NCBI GenBank assembly: GCA_902459845.2
Contig: CABPSV020000633.1
Coordinates: forward strand, 1-11,875
Origin: Hepatocystis sp. ex Piliocolobus tephrosceles
Lineage: Eukaryota; Apicomplexa; Aconoidasida; Haemosporida; Plasmodiidae
Length of the DNA: 11,875 nt
Direction: 5' to 3'
Position 1 is the first letter of the stretch. Each line of letters starts with the position of its first letter. Shown here in pieces: positions 1 to 8,138 of this stretch. The notes below the pieces were generated by a model. The model saw only the letters and a list, made by a program, of their open reading frames with translations, searched no databases and had not been told where the DNA came from. A program made the translations under genes and the position numbers.

Positions 1-220
1 GAACAAGCGAAATGAGCAAACGAAATGAACAAGCGAAATGAGCAAACGAAATGAACAAGCGAAATGAGCAAACGAAATGAACAAGCGAAATGAGCAAACG
101 AAATGAACAAGCGAAATGAGCAAACGAAATGAACAAGCGAAATGAGCAAACGAAATGAACAAGCGAAATGAGCAAACGAAATGAACAAGCGAAATGAGCA
201 AACGAAAGAGTAAAGCAAAT
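1..220. repeat. 26-bp tandem array, about 8 copies (nested 13-mers)
   Basis: Eight copies start at 1, 27, 53, 79, 105, 131, 157 and 183. Each is a pair of related 13-mers, GAACAAGCGAAAT and GAGCAAACGAAAT, which differ at two positions. The last copy is altered at its end, and a degenerate 13-mer (GAGTAAAGCAAAT) follows at 208-220. Copies 1-7 are identical. The array is open at the left edge, so the true copy number is unknown. It is much richer in G+C than the sequence around it. The minus strand has no stop codon in any frame; the plus strand stops in all three. Confidence 0.97.
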
Positions 221-323
221 AAGAAAAAAATGAAGTGAGGGACGCGTAAGTAATATATATATATATGTGTGTGCGTGAATATATATGCACATACATATAT
301 TTTAACTAGTTTTTTAACATTAC
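1..323 (-). other. Probable start of intron 3 of the WD40 gene (open to the left edge)
   Basis: A GTAATG donor lies at 323-318 directly after codon ATG 569. In family members about nine residues of the last blade (VICSVSEDN-like) follow this point, whereas here the frame reads VMLKN and stops at 306-308. No sequence resembling the SED..QVW end of the family is encoded in 1-323 in any minus frame. The simplest reading is an intron holding a TA/TG-rich stretch (about 250-300) and the 26-bp array, with the last exon outside the window. The alternative is a genuinely shortened protein ending at 306. Confidence 0.55.
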
Positions 324-995
324 CATGGAGTAATTCAAACTTAAGGAATAGTCCAATATACTGGATGAATGGCCGCCATGAATAAAAATAAGTTCAGGAG
401 GTCCATCTTGGGAATCGTCATAACTTTGTTCTATTCCAATTCTATTAGTATCAAAAAAATAAATATTGTTATCGTTAGAAGAAGAAGATAAAATTCCAGG
501 TTGATGTTTATCCCATTGTAATTTAATTACTGTATCTTTTTGTGTAATAATTCGATGTAATGATTTTTTAAAAAAACGTATATCCCATAAATCTATTTCT
601 TTATTTGCACCTCCAGTTGCATATATATTGGTATTATGAGGATTCACATCAACAGTTGTTAATGTACGAGTAGCTGCTTTAATTGAACATTCAACAGTTT
701 TACTACGAATGTCATAAATATTTATGTACCCATCATCTGATACAGTTAATATACTGTTTTCTCTCCAACAACAATCTTGTAACGGAACGTTATTATTATA
801 AAACTTCATTAATGGATAAATAATATTTTGTTGAGAATTATCCAAATTAGTACTGACATAGTCACTAAAACTGTAACTGGTGTTACTACGGCCACTGTTC
901 TTACGAATAGTAAAAGTAGTATTATTAGTAGTATTATTATTACTGATAGTATTACTGATAGTATTGGTGGTAGTATTACCACAACCACCATCATC

Positions 996-1043
<48 letters not shown>

Positions 1044-1872
1044 GGTGGTAATATTAGTCATAGAATTTGTGATAGAATTTGTGATAGAATTTGTGATAGG
1101 ATTAGTCATAGAATTAATGACAGTATTAGTGACAGAATTATTAAAATAATATTTGTTTTTACCACTAATAATATTAATATTATCAATATCGGATTTTTTT
1201 GTACCATTAGTTTTATTATTTTTATTATATGTACCAGGATAAATAGATATATTACGACCAAATGGTAAACAATCATATGGTAAAATATGATTACTACTAC
1301 TATTACTAAGAGCAGAAACACTTCGACTTCTTCCCGAATTACTAACAGGATAGGTAGTACCACTATTTATATCCCATATACATAAATATGCATCATCAGC
1401 ACAGGATGTTAAAAAATGATTTTGATGGGACCACTGCATTCCCCAACCTTGACATGAGTGACCTTTTAATGTATAATCGAAATTAACAAAAGTGTCATTT
1501 ATTTCTATATCTTTATTGGTTTTATGATTTTTTAAATTTAAAATATTTATATTTCCATCTGATGAGAAACAAGCTATTACATCATTATTATCTGGGTTCA
1601 CACTTATTTTATTTATTTCATTTTTATGATGTATTTTATTTTTTATTCTAAACTTGTTACTTGTGTCATTACACATGTTATGTCGAAAATCATTTATATT
1701 TTCGTAGTAACTATTTGAATAAGAAAATTCTTTTCCGGGAAGGCATACCTGATAAGTAAATAAAAGTTAATTATATGTGTTTTTTTGTAAATATAGAAAT
1801 GTATAAATTAACAAAATTAAATAGGAACGCGTATATATGTATAATAGTGCACGAATATGTACGTACAACTAC

Positions 1873-1911
<39 letters not shown>

Positions 1912-2752
1912 CTCCTTTAATATATATGTACATAAATAGCTATATATTTTTACTTCTAAAACCAGTATATAATTATTAAATTCTGAGCTATATGTTCCTA
2001 GTATTATATCTTCATAGTCATACTCTTCTTCACTTCTGCCATTTGAAAAAGAAAAATATATGAAATAAAAAATATATGAAATAAAAAATATATGAAATAA
2101 AAAATATATGAAATAAAAAATATATGAAATAAAAAATATATGAAATAAAAAATATATGAAATAAAAAATATATGAAATAAAAAATATATGAAATAAAAAA
2201 TATATGAAATAAAAAATATATGAAATAAAAAATATATGAAATAAAAAATATATGAAATAAAAAATATATGAAATAAAAAATATATGAAATAAAAAATATA
2301 TGAAATAAAAAATATATGAAATAAAAAATATATGAAATAAAAAATATATGAAATAAAAAATATATGAAATAAAAAATATATGAAATAATGAGAATAACCG
2401 TAACACTCGTGTTAATACTTCTTTTACTTGAGCAATAAAAATGTACAAAAAAAAATAATGTATATATATATATATATATATATGTATATGTATATATATG
2501 TACATATATATGTGCGTGCATGTTTTATTTTTGTTGGATCATACGTGCCTACTTGTGTGTATTTGGCATCCACTCGATAAAAAGAGAAGGCCATTCACAT
2601 GTGTATATCATCATTAAATTATACAAAAGTATAGTGTTGTATTGCCAATACTTATAATTATCTACATTTGTACTTATGTAATTTGGTTGAGATTTTTCAT
2701 TATGATTATCTATTTCATTTAAGTTATTCAATTTAATGTTCTGTTTTTTCAT
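324..2752 (-). CDS. RBBP4/RbAp48/MSI1-type histone-binding WD40 protein, spliced, 3' end missing
   Basis: Join of exons 2752-2553, 2035-1954 and 1748-324, giving 569 residues so far. Proteins of this family are WD40 propellers that bind histones H3/H4 in CAF-1, deacetylase and PRC2-type complexes; the role here is inferred from the family. Residues 33-66 match the N-terminal helix (YKYWQYNTILLYNL, then CEWPSL and WMPN). Exon 2 carries the ILGTYSS strand (family ILGTHTS). Exon 3 begins VCLPG, like family VQLPN. Blades end in CIWDI (217-221), NIYDIR (437-442) and DLWDIR (480-485). DGPPELIFIHGGH (542-554) is the family's acidic PP loop. Residues 222 to about 406 are an Asn/Ser/Thr-rich insert between blades. 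Start: first ATG after an in-frame TAA. The final blade is not encoded before the stop at 306-308; a GTAATG donor at 323-318 in phase 0 suggests another exon beyond the left edge. The family call is firm; which paralogue is unknown. Confidence 0.93.
1005..1043. repeat. (ATT)13 trinucleotide tract coding for Asn13
   Basis: Thirteen uninterrupted ATT triplets, read on the minus strand as thirteen AAT asparagine codons (residues 330-342 of the joined WD40 protein). The tract is followed by an Asp/Asn run (DNDDD) and flanked by Thr-Asn repeats. It lies inside the insert between WD40 blades, where length changes should be tolerated. Confidence 0.95.
1049..1144. repeat. Coding 12-bp minisatellite (Thr-Asn-Ser-Ile/Met type repeats)
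   Basis: Eight 12-bp units in register. Three are identical (TAGAATTTGTGA, 1061-1096); the others differ by a few bases. On the minus strand each unit gives a four-residue repeat of the form TNSI, TNSM or TNPI. It sits next to the Asn13 tract within the low-complexity insert of the WD40 protein. Confidence 0.9.
1749..1953 (-). other. Intron 2 of the WD40 gene
   Basis: 205-bp intron. On the minus strand the donor reads TTAGAA|GTAAAA and the acceptor reads TTTACTTATCAG|GTATGC. It is a phase 0 intron. The junction reads YILVLE-VCLPG, which aligns with the family pattern HLVIASVQLPN. Unspliced reading passes through the (TA)n tract at 1875-1908 and stops at 1771, so retention would truncate the protein. 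Confidence 0.9.
1875..1908. repeat. (TA)17 microsatellite in intron 2
   Basis: A pure 34-nt alternating TA tract inside the 205-bp intron 2 of the WD40 gene. Confidence 0.95.
2036..2552 (-). other. Intron 1 of the WD40 gene
   Basis: 517-bp intron. On the minus strand the donor reads CACACAA|GTAGGC and the acceptor reads TTTTTCAAATGGCAG|AAGTG. Joining restores an AAA lysine codon (two bases from exon 1, one from exon 2), giving PNTHK-SEEEY. This brings family motifs CEWPSL and ILGT into the expected order and spacing. An unspliced reading stops at once (TAG at 2551-2549). The intron is mostly a 16-bp tandem array plus a (TA)n tract at 2461-2483. Boundaries are read from sequence and homology, not from transcripts. 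Confidence 0.88.
2057..2388. repeat. 16-bp tandem array, 20.75 copies, in intron 1
   Basis: The unit TATATGAAATAAAAAA repeats without visible variation for 20 full copies (2057-2376) plus 12 bases of another. It starts about 20 bp inside the acceptor of intron 1. On the minus (sense) strand the unit contains no stop codon, so it creates long false reading frames of Phe/Ile/Tyr/Ser/His in all three frames. It fills about two thirds of the intron. Confidence 0.97.
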
Positions 2753-2828
2753 TTTAATATATTTGTATATGTATAGAATAAATGCGTGGTAACATTACAA
2801 TCCTTAGTTATGTACCCACATAGATATA

Positions 2829-2835
<7 letters not shown>

Positions 2836-2869
<34 letters not shown>
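2836..2869. repeat. (TA)17 microsatellite
   Basis: A pure 34-nt alternating TA tract upstream of the WD40 gene, followed by ACATGCATGTATGTATG. Confidence 0.95.
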
Positions 2870-2872
<3 letters not shown>

Positions 2873-2920
2873 GCATGTATGTATGTATACATAAATCTTT
2901 ATAATACTAAGATAATTTAT

Positions 2921-2950
2921 ATTTTATTTTATTTTATTTTATTTTATTTT
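2921..2950. repeat. (ATTTT)6 pentanucleotide repeat
   Basis: Six perfect ATTTT units running into a poly-T tract. Confidence 0.93.
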
Positions 2951-3464
2951 TTTTTTTTATATAAACTTTTTTTTTTTTATGAACTTTTGTTTTAATTAGA
3001 AAATTTACTTTGAGTAATCAAATTAAATAAAAAAAAAAAAAAAAAAAATTGTCATTTAAAAAATTGAAAAACCAAACAAACAAAAAGATAAAACAATTTA
3101 AAAAAATGTATGTCATTTTCTATTGGATTTTTTTATATATACTTTATCCATTATTTTTTTTTTTTGAATTTTTATATTACGCAGTACTACATAAATAACT
3201 AATAAAACATTGCGGAAAAAAGTATGAATATAAATATATATATTGCAACAATTTCTTCATTTTTTAACTTTAAAAAAAAATTATATGAAATGATTTTTTT
3301 TTTTACGTGCGTAAAAACATGTATATATATATATATAACTGTGAAAAAGGGAGCTCATGAGAAGTGTACAAAAAAAATGAAGCGTTTAAATGATTGACAA
3401 ATAAATATATATACATATACATTTACATATTATAAACAATCAATAAATTTTTATTTTTTATTAT

Positions 3465-3623
3465 ATGTTAGCCTTACAAAATCAAAATAAAATTATTAAT
3501 GAATTAAATAAAAACATTAAAGTACAAAGAAAACATAATTTTTTTAAAGTACAAAAACATGACGATCATCAATCACAACGTAAACTTCAAAAAATCCATA
3601 CATTAATAAAAAAAAAATGTTAA
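3465..3623 (+). CDS. Small basic protein or terminal exon, unidentified
   Basis: A 52-codon frame ending in TAA at 3621-3623. I do not recognise the product. It is rich in Lys (11), Gln (7), Asn and His, strongly positive, with no membrane segment. It starts MLALQNQNKIINELNKN, ends LIKKKC, and contains the near repeat KVQRKH/KVQKHD. The mixed composition, with no TA or poly-T tract setting the residues, makes it stand out from surrounding spacer DNA. An in-frame TAA lies 8 codons before the ATG. The start context (TTATTATATG) is poor for Plasmodium. The T-rich stretch ending TTATATGTTAG looks like a splice acceptor (AG at 3470-3471), so this may be the last exon of a spliced plus-strand gene. 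A tiny first exon at 3357-3363 (ATGAGAA, donor GTGTAC) would be in phase, but the donor is weak. Chance remains possible. Confidence 0.35.
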   Translation: MLALQNQNKIINELNKNIKVQRKHNFFKVQKHDDHQSQRKLQKIHTLIKKKC

Positions 3624-3837
3624 ATGCATTTTACTTATAAATATACTATATATGTACATATATAAACATTATATGTACAACAAAAAAAAAACGTATTTTT
3701 ATAAAAATTATAATTAATTCCTTAATAATATACACACATTTTTAAACCTTCAAACATTTACACATTTACTTATGGGGAATTTTAAAAAAATAGTATATTT
3801 ACAAATTAACAAAGAAAAATGTGACAACAGTACACAC

Positions 3838-3845
<8 letters not shown>

Positions 3846-3876
<31 letters not shown>
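3846..3876. repeat. (TA)n microsatellite
   Basis: A 31-nt pure alternating AT tract. Confidence 0.93.
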
Positions 3877-3879
<3 letters not shown>

Positions 3880-3941
3880 GCCTGTAAGATCATGTACATC
3901 GCAATATCTACATAAATGTATACATACCTATATAAACTCAC

Positions 3942-3949
<8 letters not shown>

Positions 3950-3986
<37 letters not shown>
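3950..3986. repeat. (TA)n microsatellite
   Basis: A 37-nt pure alternating AT tract, 73 bp after the previous one. Confidence 0.93.
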
Positions 3987-3990
<4 letters not shown>

Positions 3991-4480
3991 CATATACATA
4001 TTTTTAATATGAACAAATGGCACATTTAGGTTGAATTAGAACAAAATTGAATATGTAACACTATACTGGGGATATGGCTTTACAATTTACAAATGGATAG
4101 AATCAAAACATGCACATAATGTGTACAAATTTGGGATAAACAAAACTGCGTAAATATGTATATATATATATATATACATGCACCCGGATAAAATGTTTTT
4201 TTTTTTTTTTTTTCTTTTGTATATGCATGATTATTCATATTTATATCTTGTAAAGCACAAATAGTTACCAGCAAAAAATAATAATAAAATTAGTAAAAAA
4301 AAAAAAATTGTTATTTATAGTCAGACAAAAACAAAAAATTAGTTCCTTATTCTTAGGTTTATGAAAATTTGTATATTGTCTTGCGGTTGACATCATGAAT
4401 AATATATAAACAGGAATAAAATATTATATATATAAATATAAAGACAAAAACTCTCTTTAATTTTAGATGGCGTGAAAACT

Positions 4481-4483
<3 letters not shown>

Positions 4484-4510
<27 letters not shown>
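4484..4510. repeat. (TA)n microsatellite
   Basis: A 27-nt pure alternating TA tract followed by CCACCC, a small GC-rich patch. Confidence 0.93.
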
Positions 4511-4511
<1 letters not shown>

Positions 4512-5032
4512 CACCCTTTGAGAGAAAAAAAACTGTTTCTTGTTGTTTAACTGAAATATGTTGTAATGTTATTATCTATCTTTTATTTACATAAATTTTT
4601 TCTTCATTTTATTTATTTATTTATTTTTTTATTTTTTTTCTTTATATTCTACAAATTTTACTATAAATACTATTACGCATGAGCTTTTAGCATATTTAAA
4701 TATTTATATATGTATATATTCTTATTTTTAGTTTGAATGTGTAACGATATGTTAACTGGTCCACTTAACTTTCTCTATGAACACATCAGTTTTAACATAT
4801 ACCTTTTTTTTTTTTTTATAACTCAAACCTTATTCCGTACCAATTTTTAATTCATCCATTATTATGATGACTTATTTTTTTTTGTTCATTCATATATTTA
4901 TATTAAACTCTTCAATAAGAGACCTCTTCAGTTATTTATCCTTTATGTGCAGTGATATGCATATATATATATATATATATATTTATATTTATTTTTATTT
5001 TTATTTTTTCCCGGCCCCCAGTGTGCCTTTTT

Positions 5033-7000
5033 TCATCTAATATTAGTAGTACTGTTCACAGGGTATATACCACTACTACTTCCTTCAAGGATTACCATAT
5101 TATTCATGTTATAAACAAATTTTGGTATTTTATTTACAGTGTAACTATTTCTTTTTAACTGTTGTATTTTTAAACTCATTTTACTCATATTTGATGTTGA
5201 ATGATTCATATTTGTTTTAAACCAATGACTATTGTTATCATAGTTTGTGTTATTAACCCGGTTTATTGTATTTTTATTATTAGCATTATTAGTACCGCTA
5301 TCAATTTGTGGTGTATCAATATTACTCACATCATTATTATTTATATAACTTTGATTAGCTATATCAGAATATTTTATTTTGTGACTATCTTTATTTTTTA
5401 TAATTTTTGCTTTACCATGTTTACCAATATTACTACTATTATTTTCAATACTGATAATGTTACATGTACCATTGCTACTACTTCTACTCTTGTTATTGCT
5501 ATCACTAACTGTACTTACAATAACAGCGTCCTTACATTTATTATTATTATTATTATTTTCATTACTCACATACTTGTTATAACCGACAACTTTATCGTCA
5601 GACATCACTCGTTTCTTTGTGCTTTTATCATACTTCGTTGGTTTGAACATGCCATAATTTATACTATATATATCGTTGTACTGATTAGTATTGTTACTAA
5701 CATCATTATTAACAGATTTTTCATTGTATAACTGCTCTATATTAATTGAATTGTCACTTTCATAAAAAGTTTTATTAGGTATTGTTTTAAAAACAGATTC
5801 CATTGACTCTAATATTGTGCTATCACTTGATGAATAATTACAAACCAATTTTTGACCCTTACTTGTATTATACTTAAATGGAATACTATCATAACCACTA
5901 CTGTTAATGATACCATTCATATGGTCATAATAATTTGTTGTATGTTTATGTTTGTTTGTATGGTTATGTTTGTCTTTGTTATGATTTCTGCATATATGGT
6001 CATATCCACTAACACAAGTATTATTGTACTTACTATAATTACGAATCGTACTATTACTACCATATGTTTCCAATACATTACTCGCAAATGAACCACTTGA
6101 ACTATCATTATATAAATGGTTTATACTTTCCATTGTTGTTTGTTTACTATCTGCTATAGATTTTTCTTTAACTTTTTCCTTAATATTTTTAGTATTATTT
6201 AATATAAATGCAGTTCTCATTTTTTTCAAGTTTAATGTATTTATATCATACACTGTATTTACATTCTCACGTATATTATTTCGTAATATATATAAAAATT
6301 TCATTAAAGCTAAATTTACATGACGACCATAACAACTTTCTAAATTATTATGACCACCTTCATCAATAAACATAAAATATGTATTTACATTTGTTTTTTG
6401 CATCATTTCTTCTGTACCTTTATAAGAAATCAATTTATCCTTTTTACCATGAATAAATAAAATTGGACATTTTACCAAATGTATTTTATCTATATTACAA
6501 AATAAATCATAAGGTAAAGTAAATTTTAATCGTAATTTTACTCTGTGTATAGAAGCTAATGGTGCTTGTAATATTAAACCTAATACATCTCTTTTCGTTG
6601 CTATATGGACAGAAGCAGCTGAACCTAAACTACGACCATATGCCACGACGTTTTTATTTGGAATATTTAAATTATAAGTTATATAATCATATACTGCCTC
6701 CACATCATTATACAAATGTTCTTCTGTTGGATAACCTGTACTATGCCCATATCCACTATAATCATAAACAAACATATTTACACCTAAACTTTTTATATTA
6801 TGTTCAAAATAAGCAACAAAATCCCCTATATCTTCTGCATTACCATGACTAAACAACACAGTAATGTCGCAATTGTTATTAATAAAAAAACCGCATAGTG
6901 TACTGCCGTGTTTTGTTTTTATAAAATGTAAATTCTTGTTATTTATTGAATAGCTTGGCGGATGTGGCCGAAAAATTAGTTGGTTAAGAGCGTTTCCCAT
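5033..7000 (-). CDS. ABHD17/BEM46-like alpha/beta hydrolase with long low-complexity tail
   Basis: Single-exon gene, 655 residues. The fold occupies residues 1 to about 242. RPHPPSY (11-17) is the family's N-terminal motif, SHGNAED (51-57) the oxyanion region, and YDYSGYGHSTGYPTE (79-93) is characteristic. GRSLG (122-126) carries nucleophile Ser124; Asp188 (GKKDKLIS) and His217 (GGHNN) complete the triad. Animal ABHD17 proteins remove palmitate from membrane proteins such as Ras; activity here is inferred. MGNALNQ fits the N-myristoylation pattern (Gly2, small/polar residue 6), which could replace the N-terminal cysteine palmitoylation of animal forms. Family members are usually about 300 residues. 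The extra part (about 246-655) is Asn/Ser-rich, with a His/Lys-rich patch (335-360) and an Asn6 run near 482-487, and no recognisable domain. Start: first ATG after an in-frame TAA. The gene lies in the same direction as the WD40 gene, with no functional link evident. Confidence 0.96.
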   Translation of the reverse strand: MGNALNQLIFRPHPPSYSINNKNLHFIKTKHGSTLCGFFINNNCDITVLFSHGNAEDIGDFVAYFEHNIKSLGVNMFVYDYSGYGHSTGYPTEEHLYNDVEAVYDYITYNLNIPNKNVVAYGRSLGSAASVHIATKRDVLGLILQAPLASIHRVKLRLKFTLPYDLFCNIDKIHLVKCPILFIHGKKDKLISYKGTEEMMQKTNVNTYFMFIDEGGHNNLESCYGRHVNLALMKFLYILRNNIRENVNTVYDINTLNLKKMRTAFILNNTKNIKEKVKEKSIADSKQTTMESINHLYNDSSSGSFASNVLETYGSNSTIRNYSKYNNTCVSGYDHICRNHNKDKHNHTNKHKHTTNYYDHMNGIINSSGYDSIPFKYNTSKGQKLVCNYSSSDSTILESMESVFKTIPNKTFYESDNSINIEQLYNEKSVNNDVSNNTNQYNDIYSINYGMFKPTKYDKSTKKRVMSDDKVVGYNKYVSNENNNNNNKCKDAVIVSTVSDSNNKSRSSSNGTCNIISIENNSSNIGKHGKAKIIKNKDSHKIKYSDIANQSYINNNDVSNIDTPQIDSGTNNANNKNTINRVNNTNYDNNSHWFKTNMNHSTSNMSKMSLKIQQLKRNSYTVNKIPKFVYNMNNMVILEGSSSGIYPVNSTTNIR

Positions 7001-7010
7001 AGTTAGTAAA

Positions 7011-7058
7011 TTATTTTATAACTTAGTTATTTTGTAACTTAGTTATTTTGTAATTTTT
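7011..7058. repeat. 16-bp repeat, 3 units, in the leader of the hydrolase gene
   Basis: Units TTATTTTATAACTTAG (7011-7026), TTATTTTGTAACTTAG (7027-7042) and a partly decayed third (7043-7058) running into poly-T. They end ten bases before the hydrolase ATG on the minus strand, so they probably lie in the 5' untranslated region. Confidence 0.85.
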
Positions 7059-7941
7059 TTTTTTTTTTTTTTTAATGCCTAACTAAATTTGTATTTGCAG
7101 AAATATATACAGTCCACAGTGTATTGTTAAATTTGTGTTTTTTTTTTTTTTTTTTTTTATTTTTTTTTTAATCCCTTTTTCGGTTCCCTATTTTATTCCT
7201 TATTTTTTATTTATTTATTGATTTCTTTTTTTTTTTTTTTGTGTGCCTCTTTGTTAACTAGTAAAAATAAAACAAAATTTATAAGAAGTATATCAATATA
7301 TTTATTTACTGCCCTGTTATGCTACAAATAAATTGTACTTTTATTTTTTTGCAACTTCCGTATATACTACATGTGTAGTACCTGTTAAAGTTTACGCGTA
7401 ACTATTATTTATTATTAATGTATTGTCAAAAAAAAAAAAAAAATAAAATGAAATAAAATTGTATATAATATATTATAAATGTATATATGTATGAAAAAAT
7501 TTATAAAAGCTATGTTGATAAACTTGCATATGCACATTTATATGTATATGTACATTTAATGAATATATATTATATAAAAAAACGCAAGTGCATGTACAAT
7601 TATGTATATGCATATATATATATATATATATATAAATTGTCTATATATACAAGAGTTTGTTATATACACACTTTTACATTAGCTTTTGCACAAAAAATAA
7701 AAATGCGTTTCTTCTATTTTATCAAAAATCACATGTTAATATGATTAGCGCTATAAAGTTGATTACGGATATCATCTACATTTAAATTCGTATTTAATAT
7801 GTTTTTTTTTAAGTGCATTTAGTGTAAAACACGAATATATATATACATATATGTATACGTATGAGTGTATAACAAAAATTAATATTTATTGAAAAAAAAA
7901 ATACGCAATGAAATTATAAAATAATGAAATTACATTAGTAA

Positions 7942-7959
7942 TTTATGCATATGCATAAA
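7942..7959. other. 18-bp perfect palindrome
   Basis: TTTATGCATATGCATAAA is identical on both strands and contains two ATGCAT cores. It could be a dimer protein-binding site or a chance product of AT-rich DNA. No neighbouring gene within 900 bp defines a role. Confidence 0.5.
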
Positions 7960-8138
7960 ATTAAATATGGTTACTTAATTTTTACAACTTATGTATGTTT
8001 TACAAGTACACTTTGGTATATTGGTAAACACTTATCCAAATTAATTCACACAAATATAAATGTCAATAAATATATATATATATATATATATGTTTATATA
8101 TGTATATAATTTAAATATAATTAAATGTATCATTTAAA

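Larger units (their letters stand above)
2753..3464. other. Upstream region of the WD40 gene, low complexity
   Basis: This is the region upstream of the WD40 start and must hold its minus-strand leader and promoter, but no specific element is recognisable. It contains a (TA)17 tract (2836-2869), six ATTTT units (2921-2950), an A20 run (3029-3048) and several poly-T runs. A 30-codon plus-strand frame (3106-3198) begins in a good AAAAAATG context, but its hydrophobic make-up follows from the T-rich DNA. I do not call it a gene. Confidence 0.6.
3624..5032. other. Spacer downstream of the hydrolase gene, microsatellite-rich
   Basis: No supported gene. This spacer holds the 3' flank of the hydrolase gene. 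(TA)n tracts lie at 3846-3876, 3950-3986, 4159-4176, 4484-4510 and 4961-4982, with poly-T and poly-A runs between them and ATTT/ATTTTT repeats at 4608-4635 and 4981-5008. A 33-codon plus-strand frame at 4749-4850 (starts MLTGPLNFLYEHISF) is open only through a T14 run and has no other support. The slightly GC-richer stretch 5009-5032 is the immediate 3' flank of the hydrolase stop codon. Confidence 0.6.
7001..8138. other. Upstream flank of the hydrolase gene
   Basis: No gene supported. It begins with a 16-bp repeat just before the hydrolase start, then several poly-T runs of 12-20 nt (7058-7240). A somewhat GC-richer patch at 7310-7400 has no ATG-initiated frame on either strand. (TA)n tracts lie at 7612-7634 and 8070-8091. 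An 18-bp palindrome is at 7942-7959 and a TAGCGCTA palindrome at 7746-7753. Promoter and leader of the hydrolase gene must lie here, but no element can be named. Confidence 0.6.

Noticed and set aside
809..1363. Open frames on both strands overlapping exon 3 of the WD40 gene
   Set aside because: They are shadows of the ATT/ATG-type coding repeats in other frames, giving runs of Ile, Leu and Val with no domain.
1771..2521. Long minus-strand frames of 244 and 163 residues rich in Phe, Ile and Tyr
   Set aside because: They are generated by the stop-free 16-bp array and (TA)n tracts. Only 1954-2035 within them is a real exon of the WD40 gene.
3106..3198. 30-residue hydrophobic plus-strand frame with an AAAAAATG start
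   Set aside because: Composition is explained by T-rich DNA. Its only donor (GTACTA at 3184) is out of phase with the acceptor at 3470-3471, so it cannot simply be the first exon of the 3465 frame.
3750..4025. Frames of repeated Ile-Tyr on both strands
   Set aside because: Translations of (TA)n microsatellites.
4749..4850. 33-residue plus-strand frame starting MLTGPLNFLYEH
   Set aside because: It depends on a T14 run to stay open and has no recognisable family or start context.
4864..4940. ATGATGA box resembling the C box of a snoRNA
   Set aside because: No CTGA D box follows at a suitable distance and no terminal stem is present.
5201..6852. Plus-strand and alternative minus-strand frames over the hydrolase gene
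   Set aside because: They overlap a gene with a complete catalytic triad and show no domain of their own.
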